Source: Larix kaempferi (Eukaryota; Streptophyta; Pinopsida; Pinales; Pinaceae). Taken from it: 64,000 nucleotides of DNA. This document shows, piece by piece, positions 44,014-55,369 of the stretch; positions within the stretch are counted from its first letter, which is position 1, and each line of letters opens with the position of its first letter. A model generated the notes under the pieces. The model made no database searches and had not been told where the DNA came from. It saw only the letters and a program-made list of their open reading frames with translations. The stretch spans positions 5,609,001-5,673,000 of the forward strand of contig BSBM01000319.1 of the NCBI GenBank assembly GCA_027924585.1, given 5' to 3'. A program made the position numbers and the translations under genes.

Positions 44014-44943
44014 TCACTTACTTGTAGAGGGCCATGGCTTCTTGTTGTCAGATGGAGGCTTCGAAACGTGACGCCTGACATCATGTTCCCCCCTTTTAGG
44101 TTGAAGTTGAGGAGAATAATATGTCTCAACTGCAAGATGTGTCAATACTCTTGAATGAACTCTCCGGTATGACTTATAAATCTTCTTAGTTGTTGACGAC
44201 CATTTCCAAGAAGCGATCCACCCATAGTGAATCTTCTCTCTTGCAGGTTTCTTCAAACTGAAGCATCTGTCTGATGAGTGTGTATGTTTTCCACATTGCT
44301 TAAAAGGGTGAAGATCAAAACAATGATCTTTCATATGGCCAACTTGTTCACAGTGTTGGTATGTCGAACTCCAAACTGACGTGGATGAAGATGGACTCTC
44401 ATTGATGAATCCAACACTCTGAAACTGGATGGGCTTGGAGAAGTCAGGAACGTGAACTGTCACTTCCTTGTCGTATCCAAGGCCGGTTCTATGCTTTTTA
44501 TGCCTGATCTCTTCCCATGGTATGATGATGGGCTTGGAAGGAGCAAGCAGAACCTCTACATGCATGACTTCATCTTCATTTTCTTTCACTTCTAATGGCG
44601 TTCCACTGATTTGCTCATGTCCTTCTAAAGTGGCATCAATCTGTGTAGGATGCTGAATAGAATCATGAAGGAGATTATTCTGAACATGAACATTTTCAGA
44701 ATGTCTTTCTTCTTGTTGAAGCTGCAACTCAAGTTGTAGGAAATCAAGAGTGTCTTGTGAATATTTTACACAATCTCTAATGTGAGTGAGAGTGCTCTTG
44801 TTGATCATGACAGTGTTGTCGACAGAGGAAAATAATAGAGTGTTCAGTAACTCTACAAGGCCACTTAATCTCGCCATTGAAAACTCACTCAAATACAAAA
44901 GGGCTTCTTGCAATTCCACCCTTTTACAAATAAGATTCAACAA
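44014..44943 (-). CDS. Gag-like protein with Cys/His knuckles
   Basis: The 309-codon frame starts MLNLICKRVELQEALLYLSE. The N-terminal 120 residues are helical, and an acidic linker follows. Around residues 190-230 there is YQHCEQVGHMKDHCFDLHPF and KQCGKHTHSSDRCF, two zinc-knuckle-like modules (the second lacks one ligand of the strict CCHC pattern). The C-terminal third is basic (KRGEHDVRRHVSKPPSDNKK). It is the only coding frame of the element and has no stops, so it may be maintained for RNA packaging. I place it in retrotransposon Gag on knuckles, position and context. The lineage is unknown. Confidence 0.65.
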   Translation of the reverse strand: MLNLICKRVELQEALLYLSEFSMARLSGLVELLNTLLFSSVDNTVMINKSTLTHIRDCVKYSQDTLDFLQLELQLQQEERHSENVHVQNNLLHDSIQHPTQIDATLEGHEQISGTPLEVKENEDEVMHVEVLLAPSKPIIIPWEEIRHKKHRTGLGYDKEVTVHVPDFSKPIQFQSVGFINESPSSSTSVWSSTYQHCEQVGHMKDHCFDLHPFKQCGKHTHSSDRCFSLKKPAREKIHYGWIASWKWSSTTKKIYKSYRRVHSRVLTHLAVETYYSPQLQPKRGEHDVRRHVSKPPSDNKKPWPSTSK

Positions 44944-47859
44944 CTAAAGTACTAGACTCAAGAATATGAAAGGGTGTCGGATACAACCGAAAATGCACCC
45001 CAAGTACAATGCAGCTCACAGAAGACAATTTCAAGTACAAAAAGGACTGTTTGCAAGTTACAATTATGAAAAAATCACTAGTTTACCTGAGTTGATGATG
45101 CATTGTGGTGATGTCTAAAACAAATAGGCCTTTGTACACAAACCTGCTACCAATTTCTATAGTCTTCAAACTTTACAAACCAGTCTACTGCAATGTGTTG
45201 TAGCACTCTATGCAAAGGTCTCTGTCTTGGGCTCCGAGTCACAACTTATCAATCCAAGTCACGGGTCTTCAAACAATGTAGCAACTTCAAATAGGTCTTG
45301 GGAATGCTTTATAATCTCTTCACTCTCAATATCAAGTGTTTAACAGTGGCAAGGTAAATGAACTCCAACATGCACCAAACATCAAATGAAACACTTCTCC
45401 ACAATGAAGAGAAAACTAAATACTTTGAGTGATCAACGATACACTAGTATTGCACCAGTCAATTGAAAATGAAAACATGAATGTAGAGGTTGTTCAACAG
45501 TTCACCAACCTGTTGAGAGAGGTTTGTAGCTCCACAAAGTGACTCCAATCAAGCTCTAAATATGTTATAATACTCGGAACGCTGTATAAATCGATAGGTG
45601 TTACAGGAACTCAATTGGGTGCACATGAATTGTTGAGGTGTGATGTGAATATTCACTTCAATACATAGCAGCCAACTTCAATATGCAACTTTACTTTCTC
45701 AGCTCTAGAGGTGGTACGCACAAGTCAGCAGGCACACCACAAGAACTCCACTCGGAATGGGAGACTCCGAAAGGCAGTGATGGTATCAATGTTCACATGA
45801 TCCAGTCTTTAAGCACTCACATTTTTTAATCAATAATCTATAGCTCCATGAGGATACCACTGTAACCACATTTGTCGGAAGAGAGATCCTCACAGTCTTC
45901 ACCGTATCTACACTAGTCTTCACGCAATATCCAAGATAATATATCCATGCAGGTGTATCCACGCTCAGTCTCCAAGCAGAAAATACTCCACAAAACACTC
46001 ACCAAGAGTGAGTCCACGCTCATAAAGAGAGCTCATGCACCAACAAGCATCTCACGCAGGTCGTGCTCAAATACCAAGCATATTAAGCTTCAGAGAAAGG
46101 AATTCAGGCTCCTCAACACATCTAAAAAATCAACACAATAGTTCACACAACCCACGAGGTTGGATCCTTGAGGGCACACATGTTGCATTAGTTCATGCCA
46201 CTAGTCTCCAGCAATATACGGGATTATGCCCTATCTTCTTAGCTCCTCCTTCTTCACGGGTATCAAAGACAATTTTCACACATTTTATAGTTTCTGCAAT
46301 AAAATGATATCACTGCGGGCTTAAAAAACCGCAGGCTTCAAACAAATGTAGACTTGACTTCACTGCACCAATATTCAAGCGCTGAACGAGGTATCTGTCT
46401 AGGTATCTCCACCAGGTATTACTCCACCAGAGTATCCACGCAGGAAGTAAGCACGATAATGATGGCACATCGAGCAGAAAACATGAAATAGAGATACAAA
46501 CTCACAACACAGTAGGGCTGGCTGAAATTACTCATCGTCCACCTCTCCTCTAGCCACGAGTGGAGAGATGCACACTTTTCAGAGCTCCATTCTTCACAAT
46601 ATCTCCACGATCACGATGTGGACCAACACCAAGGATGAGTTTCGAACTTGAAGTGGAGAGGCGCAAGAGAGAATTTGAGTCACATCTTCAATTTTCTTCG
46701 AATTTCATGAGAGTAGTCGCTGTGTTCTCCACTCAATAGGGCACATCATCTAATTTCTGATGCAGATGTTCTACAAGCACGCAATGAGTTGAAATATGGA
46801 GTGTTTCTCTTACCATATCATCACATGCAACATACAGGTCATTCATAATCTCTTAGGTCAGGGTTTCTTTGAGAAAGGAGAATACGCAGATCCATATACC
46901 AAGGAGTGTTGATGGAGAGGCGGTCAAATTCCAGAGGAGCAAACCACAAAAAATATCAATTCAGACTTCTTAGTACATTGATACGTGCAGAGAAGCTCTT
47001 ACGCGATATACCATAGCATGATACTGGCAACATCTTGAGATTTCAGATGGTAGCTTCACATCTGATCTTTTGCTACACAATGGCAACAAGGTTGCAGCTT
47101 CACATAGCTGCATGCATTAATCAACATGAAATAGAAGCTTCACACAACCGTGGAGGTCGTAGGTCTTCTCAGGTCTCAATCTCCAGTTAAGTCGCAGCTC
47201 TCGATCTTCAAAGGAGGTTGCAACTCCAACCATCCAGTCCAACGCAGGAAAAGATATAGGTGGATTCGCTGCACAGATGAAGAGACGAGAGTTGATCGAA
47301 CCAAGTCACAAAGAGAGTGAAGCACTAAGTCATGAGTTCACCATTTCGACGGAGATAAAATCATTAGAGAAAACATCAACATGAGTCAAATATTGTCAAG
47401 ATTCAATCATCTCAAATTTAGGGAGACAACTTCAATTGTAGGCATATCAATGTTATACACAGAGTAGCAAATTCATCACAGACCCTTGCCATTTCTCTTT
47501 TATGCTCTTTATTTTACTCATTGAAATAATTATTTCACTTACAAATGGTGGCTTTACCCAGACTCATTGGAAGCCTGTAGATCCTCGTTATGGCTTGCTC
47601 CATGACACTGTAATGCTACAATCTCAACAATACACAATTTCCCGCACAGATTCAAGGTAATAAACAAAAAAACTCTTCACGCATTCAACAATAATGATTA
47701 ACAACTGTGCGAAGGAGAGAATTAGGGTTCAATCCATAATATTCACACACAACATTTCCTTTCTCATCAGCTTTCACATAGAGAAGGATGGGAGCGCATG
47801 TCTAGACGAATTGGTAGGAAGAAGGCATACTTCTTATCACAGGCCTAGGAATCATAAAT
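44944..47859 (-). other. Long 5' leader of the gag-only element
   Basis: Nearly 2.9 kb lie between primer site and gag with only short open frames on either strand. There is no recognised domain. Such a long leader is unusual for so small an element. Confidence 0.65.
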
Positions 47860-47871
47860 GCTTTGATACCA
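47860..47871 (-). other. Primer-binding site of the gag-only element
   Basis: The minus strand reads tggtatcaaagc after a one-base spacer from the LTR. It is an initiator-Met-tRNA-like site with A in place of G at position 9, the same variant as in G1. Confidence 0.8.
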
Positions 47872-47872
47872 C

Positions 47873-48089
47873 TGTTAGGTTGCCCCTTTGGGCAAATAGG
47901 AAAATTGGTTGGAACAAAGCCAAATACAAGAAGACACACAAATAGAATAAGCGTGAATGCTCAATGTATTTCTCATTAACCAAATGTATGTATAAATACA
48001 AGGAGAAATGTCCCTTGGGTTTCATATTCCCAAGTGGACTCTTGGACTCCCGGGTGACTCTTGGTCTCCTAGAGGATTAGACTCCAACA
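47873..48089 (-). repeat. Gag-only element 5' LTR
   Basis: Partner of 43054-43270, flanked on the right by atatg. Confidence 0.93.
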
Positions 48090-48306
48090 ATATGAAACAT
48101 GGTGTGTGGATTATGTTTAAAAAACCAATCCGCGTCGCTACAGTGACATAAATCCGTCGTTATAGAAACAGTTAGTCGTCGTGATAGCGACAAAAAATAC
48201 TTGTTAGTTGCTTTCCTGGATAACAATACTCTGTGGCTATCGTGACGATGTCTGGGTCCAGTCGTCGCTATACCGACAACTAACCGTCGCTATAGCGAAG
48301 TTCCAT

Positions 48307-48384
48307 CAAGCACATGGTGACAGATTTGCTATACAAGCGACGATCATTCCGTCGCTTGTATAGCAAATCCGTCGCCATATGCTT
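48307..48384. repeat. Long palindrome with an 18-bp perfect stem
   Basis: 48325-48342 (tttgctatacaagcgacg) and 48350-48367 are exact reverse complements around a 7-base loop. Pairing continues outward with mismatches (caagcacatggtgacaga / tccgtcgccatatgcttg). A second, half-decayed version lies at about 48425-48475. It could extrude as a cruciform or give a hairpin RNA. Confidence 0.85.
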
Positions 48385-48649
48385 GACGGAATGTCGCTAT
48401 AGTGACACTCCGTGCAGAACATAGCGACGGAATGATCGTTGCTTGTATAGAAAATCCGTCGCCATGTGATTGGCGAAACATCGCTATAGCGGCGGTTCCT
48501 TGGCTATATCGACGAATATGTCGTCTCTATAGCCACAAAATAGCGTTACCGGGTAAACAAATATGAAGTTTGTTTCGTCGCTATAGCGATGATGCCTGAG
48601 CTTAAAAAAAAATCAAATGGTCGGAGGGCGTTTGAATACGGGTATAATT

Positions 48650-49450
48650 CTTAACGTGGGTGATTTGGATTGGCTTGTAGAGCAGCCCAAGGCATGAGGA
48701 GCATCGATAGGGTTACCTATCCTTATGTGAGATCCTTAGCTTGAACGTGATACTACATACGTTTCACCTAACTTCATTTTTTTTCACACAAACTTTACAC
48801 TTTGTGCTAAATTGTTTTAGTGCCTAGTGATTGTCCAATGACAATATACTTGAGGTCCTTCAGGCCATGCTCACCTACTCTCTTGTTTTTGTCCTTGTTT
48901 GGTGGAAACCTCCTTGAGGCTACTCTGCTTGTGCTTGTAGCCACACACTGTTTCGTAGACATGGACTGTAAAAGTGTTGGTTGCATTTATACAGTGTGGT
49001 GTTTTGAATTGTAAGAGACCTTGAAATCCTAGTAATTGAGTCATTGACAATGAATTTCAATCTGTAGGAAAGTTCTGGAACTATTGGAACTTTATGGATT
49101 TAGTTCATTGTTGTATGAACTCAAATCGGTAAATATACAATGCACATATATCTGGTTCTAAAACGTTTCCAATGTAAACTATATCATCAAGGCTCAGTCC
49201 CATCCAAGGAGACAGAGCAAAGATATTTTAACATTATTACAGTGTTCAGGTCAACCAGTTAGTCACACTAAAGGAACAGGATGACAGAATTTTCCTTTAG
49301 TTCATATGTAATTCATCTTTCTATGTGTTGTGAAAAAGAGAGAATGGAGGTGTTGTTTATTATGCATGATCTGTCTACACAGGTTCAGGGCCAATCCAAA
49401 ACAAATTGTGTATTAATGTGAGCACATGCAAAAATGCTTGAGGTGCAGAA
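48650..49450. other. Unassigned DNA before C2
   Basis: A short plus frame at 48820-49014 has a hydrophobic stretch (PCSPTLLFLSLFGGNLLEAT) but no homology that I can name. Nothing else was seen. Confidence 0.5.
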
Positions 49451-50057
49451 TGTTGATGTATATGTAACTTCGGAATGTATTTCATCTATGTATTTCATAT
49501 ATATTTATTGTACCCTTATTAGAGATGTGTTATTCCTCTATAAGGAAGTGTCATCATGTGGATTGACAAGTGTCGCAAGTGTGTGTACTTACCGATGGGT
49601 TATTAGACCACCATGTGTGGGGTCGGCCCTAAAATATATATATTATATTGTGGATGTACCTAGCTAGACAAGTCGGCCCAATAAGGTCACTGGGAAAACA
49701 GGTTAATATAAATAGAGATTAGGAGATCTCTATTTAGATCATTCGAAAAGTCATATCTCTCTCACTCAGAAAGTGGCGCACTAGTGAGGAGGAGGATCAT
49801 CTGCTTCTAGGAGACTATCTCAAGTGTATTTTGGTTGTACTTTGGTTGAGCCATTGCTCTCTCTATCTCTGAGGAAGTTGTGGGGTTTTTCACCTTAGGG
49901 TTTTCCCCACGGAAACTATGTGTCTCTTGTCTCTCATGCTTTTGATTCTTGTGATGCTTGTCATGCTTATTGTGATTGTTATGCATTCATATACTGTATA
50001 TGTTATTCTCTCAGTGAAGATCCTAGAGTATTGTGAATTAATGCTCAAAATTTAACA
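49451..50057 (+). repeat. C2 5' LTR
   Basis: It is 607 bp, begins tgttgatgtatatgtaactt and ends aatttaaca. TATAAATAG at 49707-49715. It aligns along its length with the reverse complement of the C1 LTRs, with an AT insertion near 49640. Confidence 0.92.
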
Positions 50058-50631
50058 TGGTATCAGAGCTAACCTGAGAAGAATACATTTTGTAGTGACG
50101 GAAACTTGAGTTTCTTGTTTATTGGGTTTCTCTCCACAGATTTGGGAAAAGAAGTATAGTAGATTGACTCTGCTCATCAAGGAGAATCTATTTGTCCAAT
50201 CAGAATTCAATTCTGAGCATTTTCAGATTTGGCCCTAAAAATTAGGGTTTCCACAAAAATAGGAATTTCTGAAATCTGAAGACATAGTTGGAAGGTCCTT
50301 GCAAAAATTGAAGTTTAGAGCTTTGGATCGAGATTTTTGGTTGGGTAGATCTCCGGGAAACTCAAACCCTAATTCAGGGCTCTCCCTAGTGAACCTGGGA
50401 GTACAAAAAGGAAAATCTGAAGGGTAAAGCGTTGCTGATCTCAAATTCTGAATACACCAGGCTGATTAGCTCATCAAGGCGCATCTTTCTATCCTTTCAG
50501 AAAATTGAAATTCACATTTTGAATTTTTAGGGTTTTTCCGACAAACCCTAATCCGGGACCAGATCCAATTTTCAGCATTTCAAGTGGTAAGACCTAAATC
50601 TTTTCTATTTCCATTTGAAGTACTCTTTAAT
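50058..50631 (+). other. C2 primer-binding site and leader
   Basis: tggtatcagagc at 50058-50069 begins the leader. The rest is the untranslated leader with phrases shared with C1 and the LARD (ttttggttgggtagatc, aaaccctaattcaggg). Confidence 0.85.
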
Positions 50632-53600
50632 ATGTCTCACCACACCAAGCTTGAGGATAAGCTTGAAGGAGCTGATAACTTACAAGCTTGGAAGTATAGG
50701 ATTGGGTTAATCCTGGAAGAGAATGAGTTGGACTCATATGTAAAAGAAGACATCCCTATCCCAGAGGATGAAGAGGCTAATGTATTGCATAAGAAGAACT
50801 TGGTCAAGGCAAAGAGAATCATTGCTGATTCTATCAAAGACCATCTCATACCCCATGTGTCTTCTTTAAAGACACCCAAGGAGATGTTTGACTCTTTGAC
50901 CAAGCTATTTGAAGGGAAGAACATAAATCAGAAGATGACCCTGCGGAACCAATTGAAAGGAGCAAAGTTTCAGAATGGAGAAACCATTCAATCTTATTTT
51001 TCAAGGGTCTCCCAGATCAAGGAACAACTAGAAGCAATGGATGAAATGGTGGAGAATGGTGAAGTGGTGATGACCACTCTAAATGGCCTACCTAGGTCAT
51101 GGGATTCCTTTATTCAAGGAATTTGTGCAAGGAAGAAGTTGATCTCCTTCAACAGATTGCGGGAAGAATGCTCTCAAGAAGAAGCTAGGCTTGTGGCCCG
51201 AGAAGAAAAGATGGGAAATGAAGATCAAGCTCTCACAGCACATGCCAGGAAAGGCAAGTCCAAGAAGGAATCATCTCATAGCAGGAGATTCTCACACCAC
51301 CATTATCATAAAGATAAGAAAGATCTCATATGCTTCAATTGCAATGAGAAGGGACACTTTGCTTCAGATTGTCCCAAGAAGAAGAAAGACAACAACAACA
51401 ACTTCAATAAGAAGAAGAAGAATAACAAAATAAGATATCATGCTCATGTTTCCGAAGATGATGAACCCCCAAAGAAGAAGGCTAGGGCAGAAAGTCATAG
51501 TGATGATGACTCATCAAGTGAAGAAGAATATGTTCTAATTTCTGCTCTCACAGGTACTATCTCCTATGGTTGTAATGATTGGTTGATTGACTGTGGGGCT
51601 TCCAAACACATGACTGGGTTTAAGGAATCTTTTGTGAATCTATCTGAACATGAATCACCCCATAAGGTGAAACGTGGGGATGATTATCAATACCCAATCA
51701 AAGGAAGTGGTGAAGCCTCCTACAACCTAGATTATGGAAAATCTTTGAAGATGAAAGAAGTCCTTTATGTACCTGGGCTCAAGAAGAACTTACTCTCCAT
51801 GTCTGCATTGGATGCAAAAGGTATGAGGGTTTCATTTGTGGATGGCCAAGTCCTAATGTGGCCAAAGAGAAAGAACATAGATGATGCAGTAATGATTGGA
51901 GAGCAAGAGGGAGGTTTGTATAAATTGAAGGGACAACTTGAACATGCCATGGTACATGAATCCATGGATCCAAGTGAACTTTGGCATAGAAGACTTGCTC
52001 ATATGCATTATAGGGCACTTCCAATTGCAAGCAAGGCTGTAGAGGGTCTTCCTGAAATCAAGACCAAACATGAAGGTGTTTGCAAAGGATGTGCAAAAGG
52101 TAAGAACATTAAGAAGGCTTTCTCAAGTAGTGAAAGCAAGGCAAAAGACATCCTGGAAATCATCCACTCATATGTATGTGGTCCTATGTCATCCAGTTCT
52201 CTGAGTGGGTATGTTTACTATGTCTCATTTATTGATGACTTCTCCAGGAAGACTTGGGTATACTTCTTGAAGAACAAAGATGAGGTGTTTGATAAATTCA
52301 AGGAATTCAAAACCTTGATGGAGAATCAAACTAACAAGAAGATCAAAACATTCAAATCCGACAATGGTGGAGAATTCACCTTAGGTGACTTCAAGAAGCT
52401 TTGTAGTGATTCAAGGATTAAGAGGGAGTTGACTACTCCTTATAATCCTCAACAGAATGGAGTTGCAAAAAGAAAGAACAGAACAATCATGGAAGCAGCA
52501 AGGGCAATGCTGCATGATCAGGATCTACCTATGCATCTATGGGCAGAAGTAGCTAGAACAGTTGTATATGTGCAAAACAGAACACCCCACAAGATATTGG
52601 ACAACAAGACACCAGAAGAGGTATTTTCTGGTAAGAAACCTGAAGTCAACCATCTCAGAATATTTGGTTGTCCAGTATACACTCATGTCCCAAAGGAAAA
52701 GAGGACTAAACTAGATCCTTCAGGAAAGAAGGGTATCTTTGTGGGTTACAGTGAAAGCTCGAAGGCTTACAGAATATAATTTCTAGGGTTCAAGAAGATT
52801 GATGTCAGCAGGGATGTAACATTTGATTAAAACTCAGCATTCATCAAATCAAGGAAGGCACCTATCAAAGTTTATGAAGAACCTAATGAAACTAGATTTC
52901 AAGACACTACCATGATTGAAGCAGTTCCAGAAGTTGTTCGTGAGTTTGAAGATCCGCAAGAACCTATAGATCCACCCCGTGAGGATAACTCTCACAAGAG
53001 GAAACCTGCATGGGCTAGAGAGCTCATTCAAGATGCAGAAAGATTTGGCATTCCAGAAGAAGAACACAGAGCAAAGAAGAGAACCAGATCACATACCAGC
53101 TATGTTGCTTTACTCCGTGACATTATGAACAAAGAGCCTTCCAGTTATGAAGAAGCAGCGGAAAAGAAAGAATGGAAGGATGCCATGGTTGAGGAATACC
53201 AATCAATAATGAAGAATGATGTTTGGGATGTCCCAAGACCTAAAGAGAAGTCTGTTGTGACTTCCAAATGGATCTACAAAATCAAGCATGCTGTAGATGG
53301 CAGTGCAGAAAAATACAAAGCAAGATTCGTAGCTCGTGGCTTCTCTCAGAAAGAGGGAGTAGATTATGAAGAAACTTTTGCACCTGTAGCCAGGTATACT
53401 TCCATCAGAACAATACTTGCCCTGGCTGCAACGATGAAATGGAAAATACACCAAATGGATGTCAAGACTGCTTTCTTGAATGGTGTAGTTGAAGAGGAAG
53501 TATATGTGGAGCAGCCACTCAGTTTTGAAATACATGACAGGGAGTCATATGTGTGCAGATTGAAGAAAGCCTTGTATGGCTTGAAACAAACTCCCAGAAC

Positions 53601-54675
53601 TTGGTATGGTAGGATGGACAGTTTCCTATCTAGTTTGGGCTTTACCAAGAGTAAAGCGGATTCCAACCTTTATTACAAGGTTGAGGAAGGGAATCCTGTG
53701 ATTCTACTCCTGTATGTGGATGACTTATTTGTAACAGGAGATGACAAATTGATTGCAGATACTAAGAGAAAGCTTGCTGCTGAGTTCGATATGAAATATT
53801 TGGGAATGATGCATTATTTCCTAGGTATGGAGGTGTGGCAGAGTACAGGTGGGATCTTCCTTGGGCAAGGGAAGTACACAGTAGATATCCTGAAGAGATT
53901 CGGGATGATGGATTGTAAGGCCATGGCCACACCTATGGAATCGAATCTGAAGCTTCTATGTGATGCTTCATCTGAGCCGGTTGATGTCTCTATGTATCGT
54001 CAGATGATTGGGTCCTTGATGTACCTGACGAACACGAGACCAGATATTTGCTTTGCGGTGAACACATTGAGTCAGTTCCTGACAGATCCGAGGAGTGTTC
54101 ATCTGGTTGCTGTAAAGCATGTTCTGAGGTACCTGAAGGGTACAGTGGATTATGGGCTCAATTATGAGGCGAATCAAAAGTTTAACCTGCAGGGTTATAT
54201 TGATTCAGATTGGGCTGGCAGTGCTGTAGATAGGAAGAGCACATCTGGGTGCTGCTTCATTATGGGATCAGGTGTGATCTCTTGGTTTAGTAGGAAGCAG
54301 TCCTGTGTAGCACTGAGTACAACTGAGGCAGAGTATGTTGCAACCCGTTCAGCTAGTTGTGAGGCAGTATGGCTACTGAAGCTATTGTATGAATTATTTG
54401 ATCTCCCGTTGGATGATACTGGTATCTTATGTGATAACCAAAGTTGTGTGAAGCTGTCCGAGAACCCAATGTTTCATGATAGGTCGAAACACATAGAGAT
54501 CAAATATCACTATATTAGGGATATGGTGCAGAGAGGAGCTGTGAAGCTCCTGTATGTTGCGACGGACGAGCAGATTGCAGATGTGCTGACGAAGCGACTA
54601 GCCAGGGTGAAGTTCGAGTACTTCAGGGAGAGGCTTGGTGTTCTTCAGATTGATGACACTTCGAGGAAGAGGTGA
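50632..54675 (+). pseudogene. C2 Gag-Pol polyprotein
   Basis: From MSHHTKLEDKLEGADNLQAW the frame covers Gag, zinc knuckle CFNCNEKGHFASDC (residues 234-247), protease (Asp320 in DCGAS), the HHCC finger from His452, integrase core, RT with LLYVDDLFVTG, and RNase H (SDWAGSAVDR, ALSTTEAEY, CDNQSC, HIEIKYHYIRD). It ends at a tga at 54675. Two ochre codons, 52777-52779 and 52828-52830, interrupt an otherwise single frame of 1348 codons, the normal copia length. Integrase has Tyr514 where C1 has the first catalytic Asp, Asp577 in SDNGGEF, and Lys613 in place of the catalytic Glu. One Val of DVVPRP is deleted. I chose the ATG at 50632 because C1 has the same start, and the upstream frame opens only with GTG. 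Confidence 0.93.
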
Positions 54676-55369
54676 TGGACACATTTGTTGAATCCATTCC
54701 AAGCATGTTGGAAGGAGGATCCTTCACATGGCTGTGGATGTAAGTGCTGGATGATGAGCATCAGGATGTTCATCATCATTCAAGGCATCCTATGGCAGTC
54801 AAGGAAGTGACCATTTGATCCGATTCTCAAGAAAAACATCCTTCCATGCATTCAAGTTGAATTTTTTTATCATCAAGCATTCTGGTCCAAAGAAGCACAA
54901 ACATAAGTGACTTAAGAAGTTACTTTAATGATCACCTGAGCAAAGGTTTAATGGGTAGATCTGTAGTAAACTTTGGAGCAAGATTGACAGCCATAATCTG
55001 ACTTGACAGGTTGACTTGACTGAGATCAGTGATAGCTATTTGAGCAGCATTTCTTCTTTCCAAGTACAAGAAACAATACAAGCATACTCTTAGGGGGAGC
55101 ATATAAGTATTCAAGAAGAAACATTTTTTTTGGGCATTGTGAAGCTTTTGTTGACTTGCTTGTTAAGTATTTGACCCTTTTCCATTGATGCCAAAGGGGG
55201 AGAGATGTAGATAAAAGAGGGGAGTTAGTGAGTTGTTGTCATCAATGACAAAGGGGGAGATTGAAGATTGAAGTTGTCATTGATGCCAACAAGTGTTATG
55301 TAGTGGCTTGTATGGACATTGGAATGACATGGTGGGCATTTGAAGGACAGTGATAGATTTCAAGCTTGT

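Larger units (their letters stand above)
43054..48089 (-). mobile_element. Gag-only LTR retrotransposon (TR-GAG type)
   Basis: The 217-bp LTRs at 43054-43270 and 47873-48089 begin tgttaggttgcccc and end actccaaca on the plus strand. The target duplication atatg is at 43049-43053 and 48090-48094. On the minus strand the primer site tggtatcaaagc lies one base after the 5' LTR, and the purine tract aaggggagatt precedes the 3' LTR. The 4.6-kb interior has one gag-like frame and no protease, integrase or RT. The LTRs differ at about ten sites (near 5%). It must use enzymes of another element. Confidence 0.9.
42892..48640. mobile_element. Candidate non-autonomous CACTA-like element, split by the gag-only LTR element
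   Basis: The DNA on both sides of the LTR element (42892-43053 and 48090-48600) is dense in cgtcgctatagcgac-type palindromes in both orientations. Such subterminal repeats are known from plant CACTA elements. The left edge candidate is cactagtacatgtgcg at 42893. A matching right TIR could not be found with certainty (tagtg occurs near 48818 and 48831). There is no transposase. The repeat-rich nature is clear, but the superfamily call is weak. Confidence 0.4.
49451..54766 (+). mobile_element. Ty1/copia element C2, 3'-truncated
   Basis: It is a sister of C1 in the opposite orientation. It has a 5' LTR, primer site, leader and one gag-pol frame from 50632 to 54675. After the pol stop it matches C1's 3' region (ggatgatgagcatcagga) until 54766. 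There the sequence switches to the 1882-bp repeat unit. No 3' LTR appears in the window. Confidence 0.93.
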
